Of a DNA stretch of 64,000 bases, positions 47,691 through 57,497 are shown one piece after another. The translations under genes and the position numbers were made by a program. Origin of the DNA: Thecamonas trahens ATCC 50062 (lineage: Eukaryota > Apusozoa > Apusomonadida > Apusomonadidae); contig NW_013657676.1 in assembly GCF_000142905.1 (NCBI RefSeq), forward strand, positions 600,085-664,084. The letters are read 5' to 3'. The notes beneath the pieces are model-generated. The model was not told where the DNA came from. It did not search any database and saw nothing but the letters and a program-made list of their open reading frames with translations. Numbering within the stretch: position 1 is the stretch's first letter; each line of letters opens with the position of its first letter.

Positions 47691-50088
47691 GAGAGATATA
47701 CCCCCCCCCCCGTCCCTCCTCCGCCTCCCCGTTCCTCCTCCGCCTCCCCTCCTTCGACGCCTCGAACCTTCGTTGGATGTTGGGCGAGGTGATCGCAGCG
47801 AGAGAGGGCGACCAGGGCAGGCAACTGGCGGGCCTGCCAGGGAGCCATGCTTGAGTTGGAGACAACGGAGAAATCCCATAGAGAAAAAGTGTGACGTTGT
47901 GATGAGGAGGGGGGAGGGGGTTTGGTTGGTATGATGGTGTGTACCGCTGTTTGTGGTCATGACGGGGGAGGGGGCCCCCGACCGGCGCGTGGGAGACCCC
48001 CCCCCCTTCTACAACCAACCACGTCCAGCACGCTCTTCTGCTCCTGCTCGATGGGCCACTAGCTCTGCTGCTATTTGCGGCTCTGTCATGTCATTGTTTC
48101 AGATCTGTGTCGATGACGGTTGTTCTGGCGGTGGTGAGGGATGATGGGTGGGCGAGGCGCAGGAGTGGCGGAATTTTTGACGAGGGAGTGGGCAAGCGGG
48201 CGGAGAGGGCAAACGTGTGGGCTGGAGCAGAGCTAGATCAGCACTTATGGTTGGGCGAGATGTGGTGGGCGCGAGTACAGCCGAGGAGGAGTTTGACCAC
48301 CTGTGCTTCGAGTTTGGCATCGAGCTGGATGATGTGACAAGCGAGAAGGAGCAGCAGATCAAGGAGCGCGGCGTTGCGGAGGAGGGCGCGTCTGAGGAGG
48401 TCATCTACCGGATTGATGTGCCTGCGAACCGGTACGATCTGCTGTGCGCCGAGGGCCTGGTGACTGCGCTCAAGGTGTTCAAGGGCGAGATCGAGCCGCC
48501 TGTGTTCTCTGTGGTTGTGCCCGAGGGCGAGGCGATGACCAAGATGTACGTGGAGCCCGAGACGGCACAGATCCGGCCGTATGTTGTGGCTGCGATTCTG
48601 CGCGGGGTGACGTTTACGGAGGACTCCAAGGCGTCGTTCATCGAGCTGCAGGACAAGCTGCACCACAACATTTGCCGGAAGCGGACGCTTGTGGCAATTG
48701 GCACGCATGACCTGGACACTGTGCAGGGCCCGTTCCGGTACCGGGCTATTGCGCCGGAGGACATTTCGTTTGTGCCGCTGAACAAGACGGAGGAGACGAC
48801 GGGCGCCGGGGTGATGGATCTGTACGCGGACGACGCGCACCTCAAGGGCTTCCTGCCGATCATCCGCGACTCGCCGGTGTACCCTGTGATCTACGACGCG
48901 CAGGACCGCGTGCTCTCGCTCCCGCCGATCATCAACAGCAACCACTCGAAGATTGAGCTCTCGACGCGCAACGTGCTCATCGAGTGCACAGCAACGGACC
49001 ACACCAAGGCGATGATTGTGCTCAACACGATTGTGGCGATGTTCTCGCAGTACTGCGACGAGCCGTTTACGGCCGAGGCTGTGCAGGTGGTGTACCCCGA
49101 GGGTGACGCGCGCAACGAGCGGGCGCTTGCGCACTACCCGGACATGTCTGCACGGACGGCGAGCGCGGACGTGGCGTACATCAACCGGGTGATTGGGATC
49201 AACGAGGACGCACAGGGCATTGCTGCGCTGCTCAACAAGATGATGCTGCCGACGGCTGTGGGCGAGGATGGGGCGAGCGTGGACGTGAGCGTGCCGCCGA
49301 CGCGGTCTGACGTGCTCCACGCGTGCGACATTGCCGAGGACGCGGCGATTGCGTACGGGTACAACAACCTGCAGAAGACGGAGCCGAAGACGTACACGGT
49401 CGGCAAGCAGCTGCCGATCAACAAGCTGACGGACCTGCTGCGACTGGAGGTGGCGATGTTTGAGTTTACGGAGATTCTCACGTTCTCACTCTGCTCGCAC
49501 GCCGACGCGTTCGAGAACCTGCGGCGCGAGGACGACGGGCAGACGGCGGTGCTGATCGGAAACCCCAAGACGTCTGACTACGAGATGGCGCGGCCGACGC
49601 TGATGGGTGGGATGCTGAAGACGCTGGCGGCCAACGCGAGCCAGCCGCTCCCGCGCAAGCTGTTTGAGATCACCGACGTGGTGATCAAGGACCCGAGCAC
49701 CGACGTCGGGGCGCGCAACGACCGGCGGCTGGCGGTGGCGTACTCGAACCACTCGGCCGAGTTTGAGATCGTCCATGGCGTCCTCGACCGGGTTATGGAG
49801 GTCATCGGCGTGGCGTGGGCCGACGAGCCGGCCAAGGCGTCGGCGTCCGACGGTCCGGCGGAGGCCGCCGCCGTCTCGGCCGCCACCGCTAGCCTCTCGT
49901 ACAAGCTGGAGGAGGCCGACGACGCCGCCTTTTTCCCGGGCTTCCAGGCTTCGATCCACCTCAACAACGAGGTCATCGGCTCTGTCGGCATTGTCCACCC
50001 CGAGGTTCTCGCCAACTTTGGCATCTCGTACCCGGTCTCGTACCTCGAGATGTCCATCGAGCCGTTCCTTGTCGACCATTCCAAGTGA
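47588..50088 (+). CDS. FARSB: Phenylalanyl-tRNA synthetase beta subunit, cytosolic
   Basis: Charges tRNA-Phe as part of an alpha2-beta2 enzyme. Exon 47588-47645 (MPVVSVGRDKLFALLGRTM) joins 48281-50088 (TEEEFDHLCFEFG) across a 635-nt intron with donor GTACGT and acceptor GTACAG. The rebuilt start matches the eukaryotic family closely. It has 621 aa. Further motifs are YRIDVPANRYDLLC, RKRTLVAIGTHDLDT, VIYDAQDRVLSLPPIIN, HACDIAEDAAIAYGYNN (B5 region) and ISNPKT-like IGNPKTSDYEMAR in the core. An Ala-rich insert of about 30 residues precedes the final strand motif. The frame before 48281 is open to 48217 but belongs to the intron. Confidence 0.93.
47655..47711. repeat. CA microsatellite and poly-C in FARSB intron
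   Basis: About 16 CA units followed, after a short AT-rich break, by 11 C on the sense strand, starting 10 nt after the donor GTACGT. Confidence 0.9.
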
Positions 50089-50276
50089 GTAACATTCGGT
50101 TCTGTCAGAGAAGAGAGGCAAGCGCGGCAAGCAGCCACTGTTCCGGTCGAATAACATGCTTGATGCATCCTTTGTGCGGGGTGCGCTATCGAGTGGCGCG
50201 GGGCCACAGCTTCCACGGCCACCGAGGGCGAGCGCTACCTCGGACACGCCACCTGCGCCACAGCTGTCTCGAGTTG

Positions 50277-51424
50277 ATGGCAGAGGGTCATATGGCCTCT
50301 GAGAGTCACGAGGCAGGTGAAGGAAGTGATGTACGGGTACGAGTCGTCATACCGCCGTCGACCAAGATAGAGCTCTCCTTGAGTCGACCTGTTGTCCGGG
50401 GAGCGGTGGAGGCAGGCATCCGTGGTAAGGTACCTTCCGTCAAGCACCGCTTCCTCCGGCTCGTCCACAATGGTGCGGTCCTTCCGAGTGCTTCCAATGC
50501 TCTGCTTGACCTCCCCAACAATGCTGTACTCCATTGTATTGCCAAGAATGGGCCTTGGTCCGACGCTGTTCCGGTCCCGCCGCCTGCTCGCCCTGGTGTG
50601 ACAGCTGCGGCTGCTCTCCCGCCTGCTCTTACTGGTTTGGCTCTCCCGCGCGCTGCTGCACAGGAGGGCGAGGTGGAGATAGTGTCGGCAAGGCCGGGTG
50701 GCGTGTCGCGGAGACGATCGGAGGGGCTGCGACGCGAGACGGGGCGGAGAAGAGCGAGGAGATCGCGGCGCGGGCGAGGGCTCGGCGGCGATGGCGATGG
50801 CGAGACCGGCCGCCGGATGCGCGAGGAGAGGAGGCGGCAACGGACGGCCACACGCGACGATGGCAGCGACGATGGAGGCAGTGGCGACGACGACGACGGC
50901 GACGACGAGCTTGGCTTTGACCATTTGACCACGTACGGTTTTGGCGCGCAGCAGATTGCCGAGGTCCGCGAGCGGTTTCTGGAGGCGCGCGGGCACTTGC
51001 CGGCGGCGCAGCGGCGTCAGGAGGAGGAAGAGTGGATGAACGCCATTGCACTCATCTCGCTCCACGATCCGCACATCAGCCCGGTTGACGTGCTCGCGCA
51101 GAACATGGTGCCACCACCGGCGGCGGCGACGCCGATGAGCGCGGCAATCGATGACGTGTTTCGTGGGGAAGACGCGGCGGCGATGGTCGCAACCGGGCAG
51201 CGCGGGCGGCTGCGTCTGCCACCACTGCCATTGTGGCGGCTGTGACTCAAGAGGGCTCGCACTTTGACTTTCTCGTCGGCGCTGTGGCCGGCTTTGTTCT
51301 CGGTCCGATCCTCATGATCTGGCTCTGCTGCGAAGACTCACTAACGGGCCAGTTCCGGCTTGGTCTTGTCCTGGGTCTGTTGATCAACGCCGGCTTTGGC
51401 TTGTTGCGGCTTGTGGACGGATGA
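50277..51424 (+). CDS. Dsc3/TMUB-like ER ubiquitin-ligase subunit, one apparent -1 frameshift
   Basis: The first frame (ATG 50277) has a ubiquitin-like fold with RVRVVIPPSTKIELSLSRP, GKVPSVKHRFLRLVHNG and LLDLPNNAVLHCI. An Arg-rich, then acidic linker follows, then GFDHLTTYGFGAQQIAEVRERFLEARG with EEEWMN (DUF2407-type helical domain). The membrane part, FDFLVGAVAGFVLGPILMIWL and LGLLINAGFGLLR, is in another frame up to TGA 51424. One lost base at GGG 51195-51197 joins them, for 382 aa. This order is that of the Golgi/ER Dsc E3 complex subunit 3 and related proteins. The unspliced, unshifted frames would each make only half. The start may be ATG 50277 or 50292. Confidence 0.72.
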
Positions 51425-51822
51425 CGGCCTGTTGGTGCTGGCCCAAGACCGCAGCGTCAGCGCCCTCGGCACGCTGGCACAAGATCGAGATGACAGGCTG
51501 CCTTGACGCTCTGATCAAGTACATACCGAGCTACTACCGCTAGCCTTTTCACCCCCCCCCCCCCTGCCGCGCGCGCTTGATCTCGACATTCTCCATGTCC
51601 TCAGTCGACGTGCCCGAGGAGCGATCAATGGCGCGTCGACAAGACTCGGCTGAGGCCACGTTTACCCAAGCCACCCCAGGCTACACCAGTGCGACCCAAT
51701 ACCACCCACCCACCCTACCCAATGCAGATGGCCAAGGTGTACACATGTAGGCGATGTGGTACCTCCTTCCCCTCCCAGCCTGTGTGTGGGAGGCAGGGGG
51801 AGGGGAGGGGAGACCAGGTCGG
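51425..51822. other. Intergenic between the Dsc3-like gene and bL33m
   Basis: It contains a C run at 51552-51564 and two tiny plus-strand frames: one overlapping the Dsc3-like stop (51421-51540, about 39 codons), and one of 51 aa (51595-51750). Neither resembles a known protein. Nothing can be supported here beyond the 3' regions of the two convergent neighbours. Confidence 0.45.
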
Positions 51823-51996
51823 TCATGACTTCATCTTGGCCTCCTTGAAGAGGACGTGTTGACGGACAACAGGGTCGTACTTGCGAAAGGCAAGAGGCCG
51901 CTGAATGGACTTGGGGTTCTTACGGATGGTGTAGTAGAAGCCAGTACCTGCTGCAGACACAAGCTTCACAATAACCGTCTTGCGCTTGCCAGACAT
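51823..51996 (-). CDS. Mitochondrial (bacterial-type) large ribosomal subunit protein bL33
   Basis: A 57-residue intronless gene found on the minus strand, below usual ORF cut-offs. It reads MSGKRKTVIVKLVSAAGTGF, then YYTIRKNPK, then a run with LAFRKYDP, VVRQHVLF and KEAKMKS. This is the full length of bL33: the VKL..SAAGTGFYY start and the RKYDP..RQHVLFKE end are family hallmarks. There is no zinc-binding CxxC pair, as in mitochondrial and C- forms of L33. The N-terminus has no long presequence, also usual for bL33m. The stop is TGA at 51825-51823. Confidence 0.92.
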   Translation of the reverse strand: MSGKRKTVIVKLVSAAGTGFYYTIRKNPKSIQRPLAFRKYDPVVRQHVLFKEAKMKS

Positions 51997-52055
51997 CCCC
52001 CTCGCTCGCTCTCTCGCGTCAACTGTGTCCGTCTCGGCTCACCTCCCGCCCAGCG

Positions 52056-52170
52056 GCACTCCCGCCCACTCCCGCCTGCTCCCGCCCGCTTCCACCCGCT
52101 CCCGCCCACTCTTGCCCGCTCCCAACGGCTCCCACCCACTCCCGGTCACTCCCGCCCACTCCCGCTGCCA
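52056..52170. repeat. Imperfect 10-bp tandem repeat CACTCCCGCC
   Basis: Eleven or so units (variants CACTCCCGCC, TGCTCCCGCC, CGCTTCCACC, GGCTCCCACC) in the bL33m/CMSS1 divergent region. On the bL33m strand it is GGCGGGAGTG. Confidence 0.85.
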
Positions 52171-52345
52171 TCTGTAGACCATGATGTGCAGATCATGTAC
52201 CGATCCACCTCCCTACCACACAGCCTTTGCACTCTCTCGAGGCAGCCATGCTCATAAGTGTCCCAACCCATATCCTCAACAAGCCCTCCATCCCAAGATG
52301 CACTATCATCCCTCTCTTCTCTCTCTCTCTCCCGATCTCTCCCCT

Positions 52346-52363
52346 CCCCCCCCCCCCCCCCCC
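52346..52363. repeat. Poly-C tract upstream of CMSS1
   Basis: About 18 C on the CMSS1 sense strand, 140 bp before the ATG, with two further C runs after it. Confidence 0.85.
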
Positions 52364-52505
52364 GATCTCCACCCCCCCCCGATCCCCGGCCTGATCTCCC
52401 TCTCTGCCCTCTGTCCCCGCAACTCCATCCATCCATCCGCCCACCCGTCCACTGCCACCACACCCCATTGCGGAGGCACTCACCTCACTCACACTCGCAC
52501 TCATC

Positions 52506-53516
52506 ATGGCTGTGCCTTCGTTCGAGCCGCTGGAGCTGGACTTTGATGACTCTGCTGTGCTTGGAGGGGACAATGCGGCTGCGCTGGTGACCTTTGGCTC
52601 TGATGACGACGGGGACGACGACGACGATGGGCAGGTCAAGATCGAGCTGGTGCCGGCGCCCGATGTGGGGAGTGATGACGAGAATGGCAGCGACGAGGAC
52701 GGCGGGGTGTCGCGGAAGCGCAAGGCTGACGATGCACTCGAGGACGAGCGTGCGGCCAAGAAGAAGAAGAAGGAGAAGAAGAAGAAGACCAAGAAGGGCC
52801 GGAAGCGGCATGACGACGAGGACGACCTCAGCCTCCCGATCTCGCTCCTTTCCGGCCCGACCGATGGCGTCGACGCTATGGAGGTGCCTGTGGCGCAGGC
52901 CAAGTACTTGCAGCGGCGACTTTTGTCGCTGCTTGCGCCAGAGATGTCGTCGGTGGAGCTGGACGCGGTGGCGGTGCCGCTCGAGGCCATGCTCCCGCCT
53001 GCGGCGAGCGAGATCCAACTCGGCCGCTTCACGCGCTCGCTCTACGGCGACAAGCACATGTATGACATGCTTGTTGCGCCGCGGCCGCAGGCGGAGGTTG
53101 TGTTTGGCGCGCCGCGGATCCTGATTGTGACAGCCGGCGGCATGCGGTGCGCCGACGTGGTCCGCGAGGTGAGCGCTGCGCTCAAGCTGCCAGAGAAGGC
53201 TGCGCGCGGGCGCAAGGTTATCCGGCCGGCGAAGCTCTTTGCAAAGCACTTTAAGGTTGCGCAGCAGGCCAAGTTCCTGCAGACCCACGAGGTCAACATC
53301 GGCGTCGGCACGCCGAACCGGCTCATCAAGCTGATCGAGGCGTCGGACGGGCTCTCGCTCGACCGGCTCGAGTTTGTGCTCCTCGACATCCAGCGCGATG
53401 CCAAGGAGCGGTCGCTGCTGGACATGCACGGGGTGGACGTTGACGCGGCGCGGCTGCTTGCCAAGCACCTGCTTCCTCTGGCTGCCGAGGGCCGGCTGCA
53501 CATCGGGCTCTGCTAA
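52506..53516 (+). CDS. CMSS1: CMSS1/Cms1, small-subunit ribosome biogenesis protein
   Basis: The product has 336 aa. An acidic N-terminus (DDDGDDDDDG) is followed by a Lys-rich nucleolar-type cluster (KKKKKEKKKKTKKGRKR). The conserved domain starts at about residue 115 and contains LGRFTRSLYG, PRILIVTAGGMRCADVVREV, AKLFAKHFK, VNIGVGTPNRLIKLIE and LEFVLLDIQRDAKERSLLD. Together these define the Cms1 family, a degenerate DExD-like helicase fold seen in SSU processome particles; the GTPNR and LLDxxRD segments stand where motifs Ib and II would be. The GLC tail ends at TAA 53516. Its stop lies five bases from the next gene's stop. Confidence 0.9.
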   Translation: MAVPSFEPLELDFDDSAVLGGDNAAALVTFGSDDDGDDDDDGQVKIELVPAPDVGSDDENGSDEDGGVSRKRKADDALEDERAAKKKKKEKKKKTKKGRKRHDDEDDLSLPISLLSGPTDGVDAMEVPVAQAKYLQRRLLSLLAPEMSSVELDAVAVPLEAMLPPAASEIQLGRFTRSLYGDKHMYDMLVAPRPQAEVVFGAPRILIVTAGGMRCADVVREVSAALKLPEKAARGRKVIRPAKLFAKHFKVAQQAKFLQTHEVNIGVGTPNRLIKLIEASDGLSLDRLEFVLLDIQRDAKERSLLDMHGVDVDAARLLAKHLLPLAAEGRLHIGLC

Positions 53517-53521
53517 GCGGT

Positions 53522-56500
53522 TTAGTAGTCATCGGTATCGTCGGCGCCGAGGGACGACGAGTCCGAGTCTGCGCCGGCGTAGTAAGCGGTGACTGCTGGC
53601 GGAGCATTGGGCCGCGGGCGGGAGCGTGTCGAGGTGGCGACGCGGGCATCTGCGCGGGCGTTGGAGCGCTGCGCTCTCGACGAGGCCGCTATCTTTTTGG
53701 AAGCGAGTGATTGGACGAGCGAGCGGCGCGGGCGTCGCTTCTTGACCTGAGTTGGCGAGGCGAGCGCGTTGGCCTGGGGCGAGGCGTCGGATGTGTCGCC
53801 GGCGGCGGAGAGAAAGGCGTCGATGGCGGCCTCGGCCTCTTCCTTGGAGAGGGTGATGCGGCGGCCGGTCGACTTGTCCATGCCCTCGGGAACTTCGAAC
53901 GGATGAGCCGGCTCATTAGCCTGGATGCGGACAACGGTAGCCGGCGCGACAACACAGTCGAGTGGCGAGCTGGCGCCGGCGACGAGCGGGCCGGTATCCG
54001 GCGAAGTGTAGACCGGGAACGACTCGATGACGGAGCCGTTGATGAAGGAGCGGATCTCGACAAATGTCTCGTAAATGACGACGAGGAAGGTGCCTTCAGG
54101 TGAGGCACGAAAGGCGAGCGGGTGCCGCGCCACACAAACGGGCGCGAGTGGTCGATGGCGAGCGAGCCGGAGAGGATGACGACGCCGTAGTGATCAAAGC
54201 AGAGCAGGATGCTGTCCGGCAGCGAAAAGGCGGCCATGGGCGTGGGGCGCTCTGAGCGGGCGGCCTCTCCGGGCTGCAGCGCTGGCTTGGCCTCGAGCAT
54301 AATCTTGGGGTGGACGGCGGTGAGCGGCATGTCGAAGAGGCCTGCGAGATGGGGAAAAACGTAAAGTCGCCAGCGGCACCGGCGACCAAGCCAGTTCGGG
54401 TCAGATGGAGGGACTCGACCCGCCCCGGGAGCGGGAGTGAGGCTAGGCGGCGATACTGGGCGTCGTCGCCCGCCACGAGCGGCGGGTCGACGACGAGGAG
54501 GTCGACGACCGAGCCGAGCGCGAGGGCGACAAGCGGCTCGCCGGTGGCCATGTGGCCGACGGCAAATGCGTGGGCGCCCTTGGTAAAGGGCACAAGGGTG
54601 AGCGAGGCCGAGGTAAGTGACGAAAAGCCACGGCCTTCGCGGCCCTTGCGGTCGACGCCCCAGTCGCGGAGCTCAGTCAGGATACAGCCAATCTCTGTGG
54701 CGCGGAGCGAGAAGAGCTGCGGTGCCGGGCCGGAGGTGAGGATGAGGACCCTGTGCAGATCCATAGCGTGGAGATCGCTCCATGACGGCGATGTGATGGG
54801 CGCCGGCGAGGCCTCAAAGGAGAGGAGCTCCATCTGGTCGACCCGCGGGAGGTCCGCGAGACGGTGTGGGGTGTAGCCGTGTGCGACGAGCGCGTGCGGC
54901 AGCATCCACACGCCCGACTGCGAGCCGTAGAGCGAGGCTGCCGGGCCAAACGAGAGCGAGGCGGTGAAGACCTCGTCGAGGAGCGGGTCGAGCTCGTTGG
55001 CGGGCGCAAAGAGCGGCGCGAGGGTGTGGGCCTGCGGCGATGCCTGCGGGAGGTCGTCTGCGGCCACGTGTGGCGTGGCCCAGTCGACGGCGGCGCGGAG
55101 CTTGGCCTTGCACTTTGAGGCGCGGGCGTGCGGAAAGTGGGATTCGGCGGCGAGCTCGAGGTACTGCTTGCGGGTGCGGCGGTCGCGGATGACAAACTCG
55201 GGTGAGACGTATGTGGCAAACTCACCGTTGTGGCACTTGGTGAGGAGCATGTCGATGGTGGCGGGTGTGCGCGGATAGAGCAGAGCAGCGGGCGGGTCGA
55301 ATGGGCGGAGGCCCTTTTGGCGGGCAAAGGCGATGCGGTAGCCGTCGTCGGCCGGCTGGACGACAGCGATGATGTTGGTGTACTGCGACGTGAGGGTGTC
55401 GACGCAGAACGTGGTATCGCCGTCGACAAAGACAATGACGACAATGTCGTTGCCAATGAAGCGCTTGCGCTGGATAAACTGCTCGTCGGTTGCATCGTAC
55501 TGGAGCATGGTTGAGACGTGGAACATGACGGCGGTGTCACCAAGGGTGGTGGCAACCGAGTAGAGGCCCGACTTGTCGTAGGCGGTGTCGAGCTGCGCAG
55601 CGTAGCCGTCGTAGCCCTTGAGGCGGACGCGAGTGCCGAGCAGGTCGAGGAACTGATCAAAGGCCGGTGTGGCGTGCTGGTTACCAAACATGGCGTTCTC
55701 TTCGGTCTGGTCCTGGCGAGCGAGGAGGACGCCAACCTTCCACTTGGGCTCGGTTTCGGGATCCTCGACGTTGACAAGGTGCGAGACGAGGCCTTGGACT
55801 TCGCTCGACGGCAGCGGGTGGAAGTACTTGGCCCACTCGGCGAGTTCGTCAAAGCCACCGGCGCGGAGCAGAAGCTCGAGCGTCATCGGTGTCTCGGGTG
55901 CGGCGTCGGCAACGTGGACGAAGCGGACGACAGCCTCACGGCGCCAGAGAATGGTGAAGTACTCGAGCCGTGCGGCGTCGGCCGTCTCGGCAATGAGAAC
56001 CGAGACGATGGCGACACCGCCGCATGCGTCGTGCCACGCACCAAAGTTGAGGTGTGGAAGAGGGGCAAAGAGCCGGCGGTACCAGTACAACTCGGCCTTG
56101 GCGTCGTTGACCACGTTGATGGCCGAGTCTGGAAGTTGCCAAGCGTGTGGAGCGAGCGGCGGGTCGAGGACAAAGCCGGAGCCCGGATCGCAGATAGGGG
56201 TCCCGGCCACCGATGCAGTGTTTGGCGGCGGTGCCACGAGTTGGGTCTCGACCGGGAGGCCGAGGTCGGGGGCTTCATCGACTGAGGCGATGGAGGCTGA
56301 CGACGCCGACATCATCGACGATCGACGAAGAAGAGCCGAGCGTGAATGGCGGGCGGCGAGCGAGGGCGCGGCCGGCGGGACCCGGACCCAGCGTGCGCGG
56401 ATCTCGATGTCTCCAGAGATGGACTCGCCCTTGAAGCCGGAGAGACCGATGAGTGGATAGGTTTTGTGAAGGACGCGTTGGGCGTCGGTGAGCGACGGCG

Positions 56501-57323
56501 AGGGCGACCGTACGGCAGCAGATGAGGCTTCTGCCGGAGTGACGAGCGGAATGGCGGTGATGGGCAGGATGACACGACCCAGGAAGTTCTTGGACATGCC
56601 CATGCGCTCCGAGTCATACACAGTTAGCTCGACGGCACCGTCGGGGTCGGTGATGGGCAGGACGTAGCGAGCGTCGTCCCAGACGGGCGAAAAAGCCTTT
56701 TTCTTGACCGAGGTCTCAAAGACGAGGTCGTCGTCGGCTGGAGTGTGGATGTAGAAGTCGTCAGCAGCGTCGTCATAGGCGCAGTCGGACGATGAGGCCG
56801 GGGTGTCGGTGTCGCGGCGCGGCGAGAGCGGCGAGGCGCCGCGCGGGGTGGTGGCGAGCGACGAAGCAGCCGACGAGGACGAGGCAGCGGCGGCTGCCGA
56901 GGATGTGGCGCCTGTAGCGGGCGAGCCTGAGGCAGTGATGTGGCGGACAATGACAAACGGGTTGATGTCGGACTTGCGGTTGGCGGCGAGGTCCCGGCAG
57001 GCGAGAACCTCGAGCTCGAGCATGCCGCAGTTGACAAAGACGTAGAAGAGCTTGTCGTCGCGAAAGCCGTGCTTCGACTCGACATGGCGAATGAGGCCAA
57101 GACGGAGCATGTCCTCGGCCATGCGGACAGCAGCCGCACGGCGCTGCTTGGCCGACGTGGCGCCGTCGAGCACTTGGGTAGCCACCAGCCAGTCGACAGC
57201 CTCGGAGCCGACAAAGCAAGCACGGTACGTCCTCAGGTGCCACTTGCGGGTGCGGATAGGGATGCCCTCTTCCATGGAGCGGGCCGCAGCGACCAGCCGC
57301 GAGATGGCTAGCGCATGTGACAT
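53522..57323 (-). CDS. DEP-C2-RapGAP-CNH protein (GARNL3-like), two apparent -1 frameshifts
   Basis: From ATG 57323. Domains in order: DEP (about 15-85; RTRKWHLRTYRACFVGSEAV), C2 (100-260; LELEVLACRDLAAN, SVKKKAFSPVWDD), Rap-type GAP (410-700, with RKRFIGNDIVVIVFVD carrying the catalytic Asn) and a CNH propeller to the C-terminus. RapGAP plus CNH is the GARNL3 layout; an N-terminal DEP-C2 is unusual. The frame breaks at GGGG 54351-54354 and near 54120-54132 (+ strand). One lost base at each gives a continuous 1267 aa and restores FPHLAGLFDM and PFVWRGHPLAF, with FVEIRSF as in other CNH domains. The final 120 residues are basic and then acidic. A Rap regulator is inferred. Confidence 0.8.
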
Positions 57324-57452
57324 GGCGGTGGTGAGATGTGGGGAGGGCGGGGAGGGACGGTGGGTGGGTGGGCGGGTGGGTGGGTGGGTGGAGTGTGGAA
57401 CCGAGCGGTGGTTGGCAACGAGGGGGTTTGCGCGAGGTGGGGAGGAGGGGGA

Positions 57453-57467
57453 GGGGGGGGGGGGGGG
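57453..57467. repeat. Poly-G tract between RapGAP-CNH gene and RecQ gene
   Basis: Fifteen G on the + strand (C on the sense strand of both neighbours), in the 174-bp gap between the RecQ stop and the start of the RapGAP gene. Confidence 0.85.
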
Positions 57468-57497
57468 CGACGTGCAGAGAGTGTAATTTTTTGTGAG

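Larger units (their letters stand above)
51997..52505. other. Divergent promoter region of bL33m and CMSS1 with short tandem repeats
   Basis: The 509 bases between the two starts are C/CT-rich on the + strand. They include a decayed CACTCCCGCC repeat (52056-52170), CT repeats near 52315-52333 and a C run at 52346-52363. I see no coding frame. Confidence 0.6.

Noticed and set aside
51595-51750. 51-codon plus-strand ORF
   Set aside because: No family resemblance or supporting signal; may be chance or a UTR.
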